From Sphingomonas sp. (GTDB lineage Bacteria; Pseudomonadota; Alphaproteobacteria; Sphingomonadales; Sphingomonadaceae): a stretch of DNA of 9,230 bases. The position numbers and the translations under genes are program-made. Below the pieces are notes generated by a model that saw nothing but the letters and a program-made list of their open reading frames with translations, had not been told where the DNA came from and did no database searches. Positions 1 to 6,483 of the stretch are shown piece after piece (position 1 is the first letter of the stretch; the number at the start of each line of letters is the position of its first letter). The stretch is taken from positions 1 to 9,230 of the forward strand of contig PNLG01000151.1 in the NCBI GenBank assembly GCA_013822915.1, written 5' to 3'.

Positions 1-1584
1 ATGCCGCTCCATTTGCGCGACAATGGGGGCGAGCGGCCGGTCGACCATTTCATAAACCCGCGTCGCCCCTTCACTCGCCAGCCGCAGCTTGAAGCGCTGC
101 CACAGCCGCAGCGTGACATCCGCATCCTCGGCGGCATAGCGCGTCGCGGTTTTCAGGTCGATTTCGGCAAAGCCGCGCTGGCTTTTGCCGGTCCCGACCA
201 CATCCTTGAACGCAATGCATTTGTGGCCCAGATGTGCGAGTGCCAGCTCGTCCATGCCGTGGCCGTGCAGGCCGGCATCAAGGTCAAAGCTCATCAGGAT
301 CGTGTCGTCGAACGGCGCGACATCAATGCCCAGTCGCCCCAGCACGATCATGTCATATTTGAGGTTATGGCCGATTTTGAGCACGCCGGGCGCCTCCAGC
401 AGCGGCTTCAGCCGGGCAAGCACAATGCCTGTCTCGATCTGCTCGGGCTTTTCCGCGAACATGTCGGTCCCGCCATGCGCGAGCGGAATGTAGCAGGCGA
501 CGTTGGGCGCGAGCGCGAGGCTGATCCCGACGAGCGACGCTTGCGTCGCGTCGATCCCGGTCGTTTCGGTGTCGACCGCGATCCAACCCTGATGATGGCC
601 CTGCGCGATCCAGCGGTCGAGCGCGTCGAGCGTCGTCACGGTTTCATATCCGTCGAGATTGATTGCCGCCGCCTCAGCAGACGCTGCATCACCCGGTGGC
701 GTGGACGGCACATCGGCGGGCGCGGACGCCGACAGCTTCGCCAGCAGTGAGCGAAAGCCGTGATGGTCAAGGAACGCCCGCAGCGGCGCGTCCGGTATCC
801 CTTTCAGCACGAGCGCGTCGAGCGGCTCGGCCAGCGGCGCGTCATCTTTCAGCGTCACGAGCACCCGGCTGAGCCGCGCCATCTCGGCATGGTCGATAAG
901 GTTGTCGCGCAGCTTGCCCGGCTTCATCGCGGGCGCGGCGGCCAGCACTCCCTCCAGATCGCCATGTTCGAGGATCAGCTTCGCCGCAGTCTTTGGCCCC
1001 ACGCCAGGGACGCCCGGTACATTGTCGACGCTATCGCCCATCAGCGCGAGCACATCGCCCAGCCGGTCCGGCCCGACGCCGAACTTTTCCAGCACATGCG
1101 CCGCGCCCAGCCGCCGGTTGTTCATCGTGTCATACAGGTCGAGGCCCGGGGTGATGAGCTGCATCAAATCCTTGTCGGACGAGACGATTGTCACCGACCA
1201 TCCCCGCGCGAGCGCGGCCTTGGCATAGCTCGCGATAATGTCGTCGGCTTCGAGCCCCGCTTCCTCGATACAGGGCAGGCTGAACGCGCGGGTCGCGTCG
1301 CGGATCATCGGGAATTGGGGCACCAGATCCTCGGGCGCGGGCGGGCGCTGGGCCTTATACTGCTTATACATCTCGTTGCGGAATGAATGGCTGCCCTTGT
1401 CGAGCACGACCGCCATATGGGTTGGCCCATCGGCCTGGTTCAGCTCGTCTACGAGCTTCCACAGCATCGCGGTATAGCCGTAAACCGCGCCCACCGGCTC
1501 GCCATGCTTGTTGGTCAGCGGCGGCAGCCGGTGATAGGCGCGAAAGATATAGCCGGAGCCGTCGACCAAATAGAGATGGGGCAT
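1..1584 (-). CDS. polA: DNA polymerase I, N-terminal 528 residues (gene runs off left edge)
   Basis: Family-A DNA polymerase, which fills gaps and removes Okazaki primers. The visible part begins MPHLYLVDGSGYIFRAYH, the usual PolA start. Residues 1 to about 290 are the 5'-3' nuclease: the metal-binding acidic residues fit D8, D62, D114/D115 and D137/D139 (SSDKD), and a helix-hairpin-helix region follows at about 184-205 (GDSVDN, then PGVGPKTAAKL). Residues about 330-528 are the 3'-5' proofreading domain. All its catalytic residues appear kept: D338 and E340 (VDTET), D411 (HNLKYD), and Y483 with D487 (YAAED). Proofreading therefore looks active, unlike in some PolA proteins. The polymerase domain (roughly 400 more residues in this family) lies outside the window. 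The open frame continues to base 1 without a stop. No clear Shine-Dalgarno precedes the ATG; a possible promoter ends just before it. The bla-like gene lies 79 bp upstream on the same strand. Confidence 0.97.
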   Translation of the reverse strand, partial: MPHLYLVDGSGYIFRAYHRLPPLTNKHGEPVGAVYGYTAMLWKLVDELNQADGPTHMAVVLDKGSHSFRNEMYKQYKAQRPPAPEDLVPQFPMIRDATRAFSLPCIEEAGLEADDIIASYAKAALARGWSVTIVSSDKDLMQLITPGLDLYDTMNNRRLGAAHVLEKFGVGPDRLGDVLALMGDSVDNVPGVPGVGPKTAAKLILEHGDLEGVLAAAPAMKPGKLRDNLIDHAEMARLSRVLVTLKDDAPLAEPLDALVLKGIPDAPLRAFLDHHGFRSLLAKLSASAPADVPSTPPGDAASAEAAAINLDGYETVTTLDALDRWIAQGHHQGWIAVDTETTGIDATQASLVGISLALAPNVACYIPLAHGGTDMFAEKPEQIETGIVLARLKPLLEAPGVLKIGHNLKYDMIVLGRLGIDVAPFDDTILMSFDLDAGLHGHGMDELALAHLGHKCIAFKDVVGTGKSQRGFAEIDLKTATRYAAEDADVTLRLWQRFKLRLASEGATRVYEMVDRPLAPIVAQMERH

Positions 1585-1590
1585 CGCGCT

Positions 1591-1618
1591 TCGATAGCCC
1601 AAGCGCCGCCGGTGACAA
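1591..1618 (-). promoter_or_regulatory. Candidate polA promoter
   Basis: On the minus strand TTGTCA (1613-1618) and TATCGA (1591-1596) are separated by 16 bp. They match the -35 box at 5 of 6 and the TAT of the -10 box. The -10 box ends 6 nt before the polA ATG, so transcription would begin at or next to the start codon. This would explain the missing ribosome-binding site. The match is weak and the call is inference. Confidence 0.25.
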
Positions 1619-1663
1619 AGCGCAACTTAGGGGGCGGCCGCAGCGGCGGGGCGCGGGTCTGCG

Positions 1664-2749
1664 TTAGAGGTGAGTCGCGATGACGCTGGCGACCACTGCC
1701 TGCATTAACGCCTGACGCTCGCGGACCGGACGCGCGGTGTCGCCGATCATCACGGCAATCGCATAGGACCGGCCATCGGGTGCGGTCAGGATGCCGACAT
1801 CATTATAGCCCGCCGTCCGCCCGGCCAGATCCTGACCCGTCCCGGTTTTGTGCCCGAACCGCCAGCCGGTCGGCACCGCGCCCGCCAGCCGCTGCTTGCC
1901 GGTTTTCGATGATTCCATCGTGTCGATCAGATAGCGGGTCGATGTGGCGGACAAGATCGCCCCACGCTTGAGCTTGGCCAGCGCGTCGGCAATCGCCACG
2001 GGCGCGGCACCATCAGGCGGGTCGGCGACATAGGCCTGATAGGCCTTGACGCGCGTGTCGATCGGCAAGCTTGCCCGCGCGCGGATAAAGCCGTTACCAG
2101 TCGCAAATTCGGGTTGCCAGGCAAGGCCTGCCGTCTGGCTCTGCAACAACCGCTCGCCGGGGCCGAATTTGATACTGCCCAGCCCCTTGCGGTGGATGAA
2201 ATCGCGCACCACCGGCGGCCCGCCGATAAAGCGTAGCAGCCGGTCATTGGCGGTATTGTCGCTCTGCGTCAGCGATCGTTGCAGCAATTCGCCGACTGTC
2301 GCCTGATACCCGTCGCCCCGCACCATCGCGGCGATCGGCTGATGAAAAAGCGTTAGGTCTTCGCGCGTCACCTTGACCGGATCGTCGAGCCGCGCCCGCC
2401 CCTGATCAACCGCGTCGAGCACGGCCATCGCCACCCACAGCTTGCTCACGCTTTGCTGCGGCAGGGCAATGTCGCCATTGGTGGCCACTTGCCAGTCCCG
2501 GTCGATGCTGCGCACCGCAATCCCGAGCTTGCCGTCGAAGCCGCGCGCAAGCTCGTTCACCGCCGCGACTAGTGCGGCGGGGGCCGCGGGCGGTACCGGG
2601 CGGGATGGAGCGGCTTTGGGCGCAGCGATGCTGAACCCCGGAATCGGAACTGGCGCGGCGGCGCGGGTGATCTGCGGCGCCTGTGTCGTCTGGCACCCGG
2701 CAAGCACGGCAATCGCGACAGCCGCGCCAAACAGCGCGCGGTGATGCAC
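1664..2749 (-). CDS. Class A beta-lactamase-like serine hydrolase, predicted lipoprotein
   Basis: Penicillin-recognising serine hydrolase, expected in the periplasm on a lipid anchor. I prefer the GTG start at 2749: AGAGAAGG lies 8 nt upstream, and the product then opens with a compact lipoprotein signal MHHRALFGAAVAIAVLAGC (lipobox LAGC, Cys19). An ATG at 2791 would add 14 residues but has no ribosome-binding site. With the GTG start the protein has 361 residues. A proline/alanine-rich linker spans about 20-60. The catalytic motifs are SVSK (S100, K103), SDN (163-165) and KTG (301-303, in HKTGTG). The omega-loop is unusual: where TEM-type enzymes have WEPELN, this protein reads WQPEFA (211-216), followed by roughly 25 extra residues before the next alignable helix. 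The general base Glu166 and Asn170 thus appear absent. It may be a divergent lactamase or a related DD-peptidase/esterase; activity cannot be assumed. Confidence 0.88.
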   Translation of the reverse strand: MHHRALFGAAVAIAVLAGCQTTQAPQITRAAAPVPIPGFSIAAPKAAPSRPVPPAAPAALVAAVNELARGFDGKLGIAVRSIDRDWQVATNGDIALPQQSVSKLWVAMAVLDAVDQGRARLDDPVKVTREDLTLFHQPIAAMVRGDGYQATVGELLQRSLTQSDNTANDRLLRFIGGPPVVRDFIHRKGLGSIKFGPGERLLQSQTAGLAWQPEFATGNGFIRARASLPIDTRVKAYQAYVADPPDGAAPVAIADALAKLKRGAILSATSTRYLIDTMESSKTGKQRLAGAVPTGWRFGHKTGTGQDLAGRTAGYNDVGILTAPDGRSYAIAVMIGDTARPVRERQALMQAVVASVIATHL

Positions 2750-2793
2750 CGCGTTAACCTTCTCTTTGCGATTCAACGGGATGGAGGACATTG

Positions 2794-2821
2794 GCTATGC
2801 AGCATGACGGCGAGTTTTCAA
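2794..2821 (-). promoter_or_regulatory. Candidate promoter of the beta-lactamase-like gene
   Basis: In the 150-bp gap downstream of nadB the minus strand has TTGAAA (2816-2821), 16 bp, then CATAGC (2794-2799). The -35 box matches 5 of 6, the -10 box only 3 of 6. Initiation would fall near 2787, downstream of the alternative ATG at 2791. That would favour the GTG start at 2749 with a leader of about 40 nt. Confidence 0.28.
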
Positions 2822-2863
2822 CAAGGGGATAGGACACTCCCGCTCGGTGCGACGAAACCCCCG

Positions 2864-2889
2864 AAAACTGCGACAAAGCGTTGTGTCGC
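2864..2889 (-). terminator. Possible weak terminator after nadB
   Basis: Eleven bases past the nadB stop the transcript can form GCGACA / TGTCGC (2884-2889 paired with 2870-2875, 8-nt loop), followed by AG and four Ts (2864-2867). The stem is short and the T-run weak, so termination may be partial. Confidence 0.35.
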
Positions 2890-2899
2890 GCGCGCCGAC

Positions 2900-4480
2900 C
2901 TAGGGGAACAGCACCGTGTCCACGGCCTGTGGCAGCAAATCCGGGTAATCGAGCGTATAGTGCAGCCCCCGGCTCTCTTTGCGGGCTAGCGCGCACCGCA
3001 CGATCAGATCGGCGGTCTGGAGCAGATTGCGCAGTTCGATCAGGTCGGGCGTCACCCGGAAATGGCCGTAATAATCGCCCACCTCCTCGGTCAGCATGCG
3101 GATGCGGTGCTGCGCGCGCTCCAGCCTTTTGGTGGTGCGCACAATGCCGACATAATTCCACATGAAGCGGCGGATTTCGGTCCAGTTCTGCTTGATAACG
3201 ACTTCCTCGTCCGAATCCTCCACCCGGCTTTCGTCCCAGGCGCGGATCGCGGGCGGCGGCGGCAGATCGTCCCAATGCGCGGTGATGTGGCGGGCGACAC
3301 TTTCGCCGATGACGAAACATTCGAGCAGCGAATTGGACGCCAGCCGATTGGCGCCGTGCAGCCCGCTCTCGCTGCACTCACCCGCGGCGTAAAGCCCCGG
3401 CAGGTCGGTGCGCCCGTCACGGTCGACCACGATCCCGCCACAGGTATAATGTTGCGCGGGTACCACCGGAATCGGATCGACCGTCATGTCGATGCCCAGC
3501 CCCAACAGCTTGTCATGGATGGTCGGGAAATGGTCGCGGACGAAATCGGCGCCCTTATGGCTGATGTCGAGATGGACATAGTCCAGGCCCAGCCGCTTGA
3601 TCTCATGGTCGATCGCGCGCGCGACGATATCGCGCGGGGCCAATTCCTCGCGCGGATCAAAATCGGGCATGAAGCGATAGCCGCTTTCGGGAAGCAGCAA
3701 ATGCCCGCCCTCGCCGCGCACGGCCTCAGTAATCAGGAAATTCTTGACGTCGAGATTATAGAGGCAGGTCGGGTGGAATTGCATGAATTCCATATTGGCG
3801 ACGCGCGCCCCCGCCCGCCACGCCATCGCAATCCCGTCGCCCGTCGCGCCGCGTGGAGCGGTGGAATAAAGATAGGTCCGCCCCGCCCCCCCCGTCGCCA
3901 GCAGCGTCGCGCGCGCTGTGAACAGCTCAACCCTCCCGGTGCTGCGGTTGACGGCATAGACGCCCCAGACATGGCCCGATCCCGAATAGCGTTCCTCATG
4001 CTTGCCGGTCGCAAGGTCGATCGCGACCCTATCGGGCACCAGCGTGATGTTCGGGTGGATTTCGGCGGCGTGCTGCAACGCTTCCTGCACCGCCCAGCCG
4101 GTCGCGTCATTGACATGGACGATGCGGCGATGGCTGTGCCCGCCCTCGCGCGTCAGGTGGAGCGTGTTGCCATCCATGTTGAACGGCACGCCTAGTTCGA
4201 CCAGCCGGGCAATGGCGCGCGGCGCCCCCTCTACCACAAATTCAACCGTGGCGCGGTCGTTCAGCCCGGCGCCTGCCACCATCGTGTCGTCGATATGGCT
4301 GTCAAAGGTGTCGCCATCCTCCAGCACAGCGGCAATCCCCCCCTGCGCCCAGGCGGTCGACCCCTCGTTCAACCGTCCCTTGGCCAGCACGGTCACCTTG
4401 AACTGATCGGCCAGGTTGAGCGCAGCGGTGAGGCCAGCGGCACCGGAGCCGATGATGAGGATGTCGGTGGTGTGGCTCAC
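2900..4480 (-). CDS. nadB: L-aspartate oxidase
   Basis: Cytoplasmic FAD enzyme that oxidises L-aspartate to iminoaspartate, the first step of de novo NAD synthesis (NadA and NadC follow; neither is in the window). At 526 residues it is close to the usual length of about 540. Residues 1-16 carry the FAD-binding GSGAAG loop (11-16). Family active-site segments are REGGHSHRR (111-119), QFHPT (234-238), APRD (281-284), the HYTCGG stretch (344-349) and the FAD-binding GANRLASNS (377-385). The C-terminal helical domain (about 425-526) is complete. The start is GTG, giving MSHTTDILIIGSG, the normal N-terminus. It overlaps the stop of the DUF559 gene by 4 bases (GTGA). Its ribosome-binding site, GGGGAGGGG 8 nt upstream, lies in the repeat palindrome at 4489-4510, so translation is probably coupled to the upstream gene. 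Function is secure; the regulation is inferred. Confidence 0.97.
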   Translation of the reverse strand: MSHTTDILIIGSGAAGLTAALNLADQFKVTVLAKGRLNEGSTAWAQGGIAAVLEDGDTFDSHIDDTMVAGAGLNDRATVEFVVEGAPRAIARLVELGVPFNMDGNTLHLTREGGHSHRRIVHVNDATGWAVQEALQHAAEIHPNITLVPDRVAIDLATGKHEERYSGSGHVWGVYAVNRSTGRVELFTARATLLATGGAGRTYLYSTAPRGATGDGIAMAWRAGARVANMEFMQFHPTCLYNLDVKNFLITEAVRGEGGHLLLPESGYRFMPDFDPREELAPRDIVARAIDHEIKRLGLDYVHLDISHKGADFVRDHFPTIHDKLLGLGIDMTVDPIPVVPAQHYTCGGIVVDRDGRTDLPGLYAAGECSESGLHGANRLASNSLLECFVIGESVARHITAHWDDLPPPPAIRAWDESRVEDSDEEVVIKQNWTEIRRFMWNYVGIVRTTKRLERAQHRIRMLTEEVGDYYGHFRVTPDLIELRNLLQTADLIVRCALARKESRGLHYTLDYPDLLPQAVDTVLFP

Positions 4481-4872
4481 TTGCGAAGCCCCTCCCCTTC
4501 AGGGGAGGGGTTGGGGTGGGGAAGTCGCCACGCAGTCCTCTGCTCGAGTCCCATGCTCATTTTCAGAATCGCCTCCAACACACCGTCTATGTTCGCCATC
4601 ACTTCCGCGTTGGTGACCCGCAGCGTAGCAAATCCGATCGCGCGCGCGGCATAATCGCGCGCCCGGTCGACGTCTGGGTCGTGCGTATCGCCGTCTACTT
4701 CGACAATCAAACCAATCGAAGGGCAGAAGAAGTCGACGATGCGAGTGCCGATTACGGACTGTCTTCGGAACTTGAGCCCGCCGAGTTGGGTATTTGAAAG
4801 ATGCCGCCAGAGCAGCTTTTCGGGCTCGGTGGGATTGTCTCGCATTTCTCGCGCGCGCTCGGCCAAGCTCAA
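4477..4872 (-). CDS. DUF559 endonuclease-fold protein
   Basis: Small protein of the DUF559 family, whose fold is related to Vsr and other PD-(D/E)xK nucleases; no cellular role is established for this family. The 131 residues include the family helix ending EPEKLLWRHL (17-25), LGGLKFRRQ (30-38), IGTRIVDF (41-48), IVEVDGDTH (56-64) and the end helix NIDGVLEAI (94-102). Probable metal ligands are D47, E58 and D60, with H64 nearby. Nothing appears broken. The start is taken as TTG at 4872, because the residues after it align with the normal N-terminal helix; ATG at 4845 is the alternative. Residues 118-131 (PHPNPSPEGEGLRK) come almost entirely from the left inverted repeat and are not part of the fold. 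The stop overlaps the nadB start. The ABC gene ends 54 bp upstream. The gene lies inside a pair of 32-bp inverted repeats, which suggests it arrived as a unit. Confidence 0.85.
   Translation of the reverse strand: MSLAERAREMRDNPTEPEKLLWRHLSNTQLGGLKFRRQSVIGTRIVDFFCPSIGLIVEVDGDTHDPDVDRARDYAARAIGFATLRVTNAEVMANIDGVLEAILKMSMGLEQRTAWRLPHPNPSPEGEGLRK
4490..4521 (+). repeat. Left 32-bp inverted repeat: REP-like palindrome plus G-quadruplex motif
   Basis: An exact reverse-complement copy of 4881-4912. The outer part forms a hairpin: CCCCTCCCCT (4489-4498), 2 nt, AGGGGAGGGG (4501-4510). The inner part gives four G-runs on the plus strand (4502-4521: four Gs, 1 nt, four Gs, 2 nt, four Gs, 1 nt, four Gs), a textbook G-quadruplex motif with very short loops. 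On the minus strand it encodes the tail of the DUF559 protein and provides the nadB ribosome-binding site. Confidence 0.93.
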
Positions 4873-4880
4873 CTGGCGCC

Positions 4881-4912
4881 CCCCACCCCAACCCCTCCCC
4901 TGAAGGGGAGGG
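4881..4912 (-). repeat. Right 32-bp inverted repeat: REP-like palindrome plus G-quadruplex motif
   Basis: An exact reverse complement of 4490-4521; identity stops at both ends (4880 and 4913 mismatch). The hairpin arms are CCCTCCCCT (4893-4901) and AGGGGAGGG (4904-4912). The four-run G-quadruplex motif (4881-4900) is here on the minus strand, so it is G-rich in the mRNA. It ends 8 nt before the TTG start of the DUF559 gene and covers where its ribosome-binding site would be. Confidence 0.93.
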
Positions 4913-4926
4913 ATTTCCGACGTGGC

Positions 4927-5850
4927 TTACACATTGACCCCCCGCGTCAGATTGAGGAACACATCCTCCAGATCGGCTTCCCGGGTCGAGACGTCGACGA
5001 TGCCGTAGCCGCTCGCCTGCACCGCGGCGAGCACTTGGCCCGCATTCACCCGGTCCTTTTGATAGGTGATCGACAGCACGCGATCCCCCTTCAGCTCGAT
5101 CTTGTGGAACACGGCATCACGCGGGGCGACAGCGACGTCGCGGTCGACCGTCACTTCGACCAGCTTTTCGGTCGCCATGCCGACCAGCGTGCGCGTCGGT
5201 TCGTTGGCGATCAGCTTGCCGTGGTTGATGATCGCGATCCGGTCGCAAAGCTCCTCGGCTTCCTCCAGATAATGCGTCGTCAGCACCACGGTCACGCCGC
5301 CTGCGTTCAGCTCGCGGACATAGGCCCAAAGCTGTTGGCGCAGTTGAATATCAACGCCGGCCGTCGGTTCGTCGAGCACCAGCACCGGCGGCGTGTGGAC
5401 CATCGCTTTGGCGACCATCAGCCGCCGCTTCATGCCGCCCGACAGCGTGCGCGAATAGGCGCGCGCCTTATCCTCCAGATGCACGGCGCGCAGCAGCTCC
5501 ATCGACCGGCGATCGCGCTTGGGCACGCCGTAGAGCCCGGCCTGAATCTCAAGCGTTTCGAAGGGCGTGAAGAATGGGTCGAACAGAATTTCCTGATTGA
5601 CGATCCCGATCGATGCTTTGGCGTTGCGCGGATGCGCGTCGATGTCAAAGCCCCAGATTGACGCCGTGCCGCCTGTTTTGTTGACGAGGCCCGCCAGGAT
5701 GTTGATCAGCGTCGATTTGCCCGCGCCATTGGGGCCGAGCAGCCCGAAGATTTGGCCGCGCGGCACGTCGAAACTGACATCGTCCAGCGCGCGCTTGCCG
5801 CCGGCATAGGTCTTGCTCAGATGATTGATGGAAATTGCGGGCTCGGTCAT
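4927..5850 (-). CDS. ABC-2-type transporter ATP-binding protein, YadG-like
   Basis: ATPase subunit of an ABC-2 exporter; it binds a membrane permease on the cytoplasmic side and drives transport of an unknown substrate. The ATG at 5850 gives MTEPAISINHLSKTY and 307 residues, almost the length of E. coli YadG (308) and similar throughout. An ATG at 5946 would add 32 residues that do not belong to the family. Motifs: Walker A GPNGAGKST (39-47), Q-loop Q86, signature LSGGM (136-140), Walker B VLVLDE (156-161) and switch His193 (TTHYLEEAEELCD). The C-terminal 80 residues (about 228-307) form the accessory domain common in this subgroup. All ATPase residues are intact. The permease gene that normally follows is not here; the DUF559 unit comes next. 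The upstream secreted-protein gene ends 56 bp before the start on the same strand. No strong ribosome-binding site is visible. Confidence 0.93.
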   Translation of the reverse strand: MTEPAISINHLSKTYAGGKRALDDVSFDVPRGQIFGLLGPNGAGKSTLINILAGLVNKTGGTASIWGFDIDAHPRNAKASIGIVNQEILFDPFFTPFETLEIQAGLYGVPKRDRRSMELLRAVHLEDKARAYSRTLSGGMKRRLMVAKAMVHTPPVLVLDEPTAGVDIQLRQQLWAYVRELNAGGVTVVLTTHYLEEAEELCDRIAIINHGKLIANEPTRTLVGMATEKLVEVTVDRDVAVAPRDAVFHKIELKGDRVLSITYQKDRVNAGQVLAAVQASGYGIVDVSTREADLEDVFLNLTRGVNV

Positions 5851-5906
5851 AGTAATTTGCTTAGGCCGATGGCAGAGCGCCGCCAATGGCTTTTGTGGAA
5901 CGTATC

Positions 5907-6482
5907 CTATTGCCGCGTCAAACTGGTGCGGTTGCGCACCAGCCAAGTCTCGCCCGTGTCATCAAGGAAATCGACTTCCTTCACCGTCACCATGGTCGCC
6001 CCGTCGCGGCGGGTGGTTTCGCGAATGCGCGCCGGGCGGTCATCGTCGCGGCCGTCGCGCACTTCCTCGATCGTCCAGCGGTCCGCCGCGTCGGCCCGGG
6101 TCAGCCGCAGCGTTGTGGTGATCAGCTCCGCCTCGCGGCCCTTGCGCAGGCTGACGCTCTGTTCGCGGTTGGTGGCGGGGTCGAACAGTGCCGCCGTCGT
6201 GATGGTGACGATGCCGGTCTTTGGCCCATCGTCGAAATCGGCACGGCGGATCAGCGTGAGGCCGTCGCGCATCATCTCTACCCGCACCGTCACGGGGAGG
6301 CCAAACCAGCGATCGGCCTGATAATCGCGATATTCGAGCTTGCCCGTCCACGCCCCGGCAAGCCCTGCCCGAATGCTGGTGAGCGTGACGGGTGCGCTGG
6401 CCGCCGGGGTCTCAGCGGCGGGCACCGCAGCAGCGGCAAGGAGCAGGGCCAAGAGCGTAAGTGTCATCGCGCGCGATCCCAT
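5907..6482 (-). CDS. Predicted secreted protein of unknown function
   Basis: I do not recognise a named family. From the ATG at 6482 the product has 191 residues and starts with a signal peptide: MGSRAM, a hydrophobic run of leucine and alanine, then VPAAE, with cleavage near residue 22-25. The mature part (about 30-191) is rich in charged residues and alternating hydrophobic stretches, suggesting beta strands. It contains WTGKLEYRDYQ near 45-55, and ends WLVRNRTSLTRQ. No cysteine pairs, metal motif or catalytic motif is obvious. The start is uncertain: 6521 gives an overlong signal n-region and would overlap the divergent zinc-finger start at 6520; 6467 is also possible. It probably shares a transcript with the ABC ATPase gene downstream, so a role at the cell envelope is a guess. 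Confidence 0.75.
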   Translation of the reverse strand: MGSRAMTLTLLALLLAAAAVPAAETPAASAPVTLTSIRAGLAGAWTGKLEYRDYQADRWFGLPVTVRVEMMRDGLTLIRRADFDDGPKTGIVTITTAALFDPATNREQSVSLRKGREAELITTTLRLTRADAADRWTIEEVRDGRDDDRPARIRETTRRDGATMVTVKEVDFLDDTGETWLVRNRTSLTRQ

Positions 6483-6483
6483 G

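Larger units (their letters stand above)
4490..4912 (-). mobile_element. Putative compact element: DUF559 gene between inverted repeats
   Basis: A 423-bp unit made of two exact 32-bp inverted repeats with one DUF559 gene between them. Each repeat lies the same distance (9 bp) from a copy of a near-identical 9-mer: GTGGCTCAC at 4472-4480 and GTGGCTTAC at 4922-4930. This would fit a target-site duplication around a 441-bp insert (4481-4921). The unit sits exactly between the stop of the ABC gene and the start of nadB. No transposase is present. The repeats and the direct repeat are seen; mobility is inference. The alternative is that REP-like sequences settled on both sides of a resident gene. 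Confidence 0.45.

Noticed and set aside
1..750. Plus-strand open frames at the left edge
   Set aside because: They are antisense to the proofreading and nuclease domains of polA, whose conserved residues are all legible on the minus strand.
1585..1663. Terminator between the beta-lactamase-like gene and polA
   Set aside because: The gap holds G/C-rich short self-complementarity (around GCCGCTGCGGC) but no workable loop and no T-run on the minus strand.
3062..4195. Long plus-strand open frame (377 codons) opposite nadB
   Set aside because: It is antisense to a certain nadB gene; the product is rich in Arg/Asp/Gln and resembles no family. Long antisense frames are normal in high-GC DNA.
4499..4891. 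Second minus-strand frame (130 codons) within the DUF559 region
   Set aside because: It overlaps the DUF559 gene out of frame and is Arg/Ala-rich without any motif; only the 4477-4872 frame encodes the recognisable nuclease fold.
4801..5661. Plus-strand open frame opposite the ABC ATPase
   Set aside because: It is the complement of the ATPase codons; no motifs, His/Arg-rich composition.
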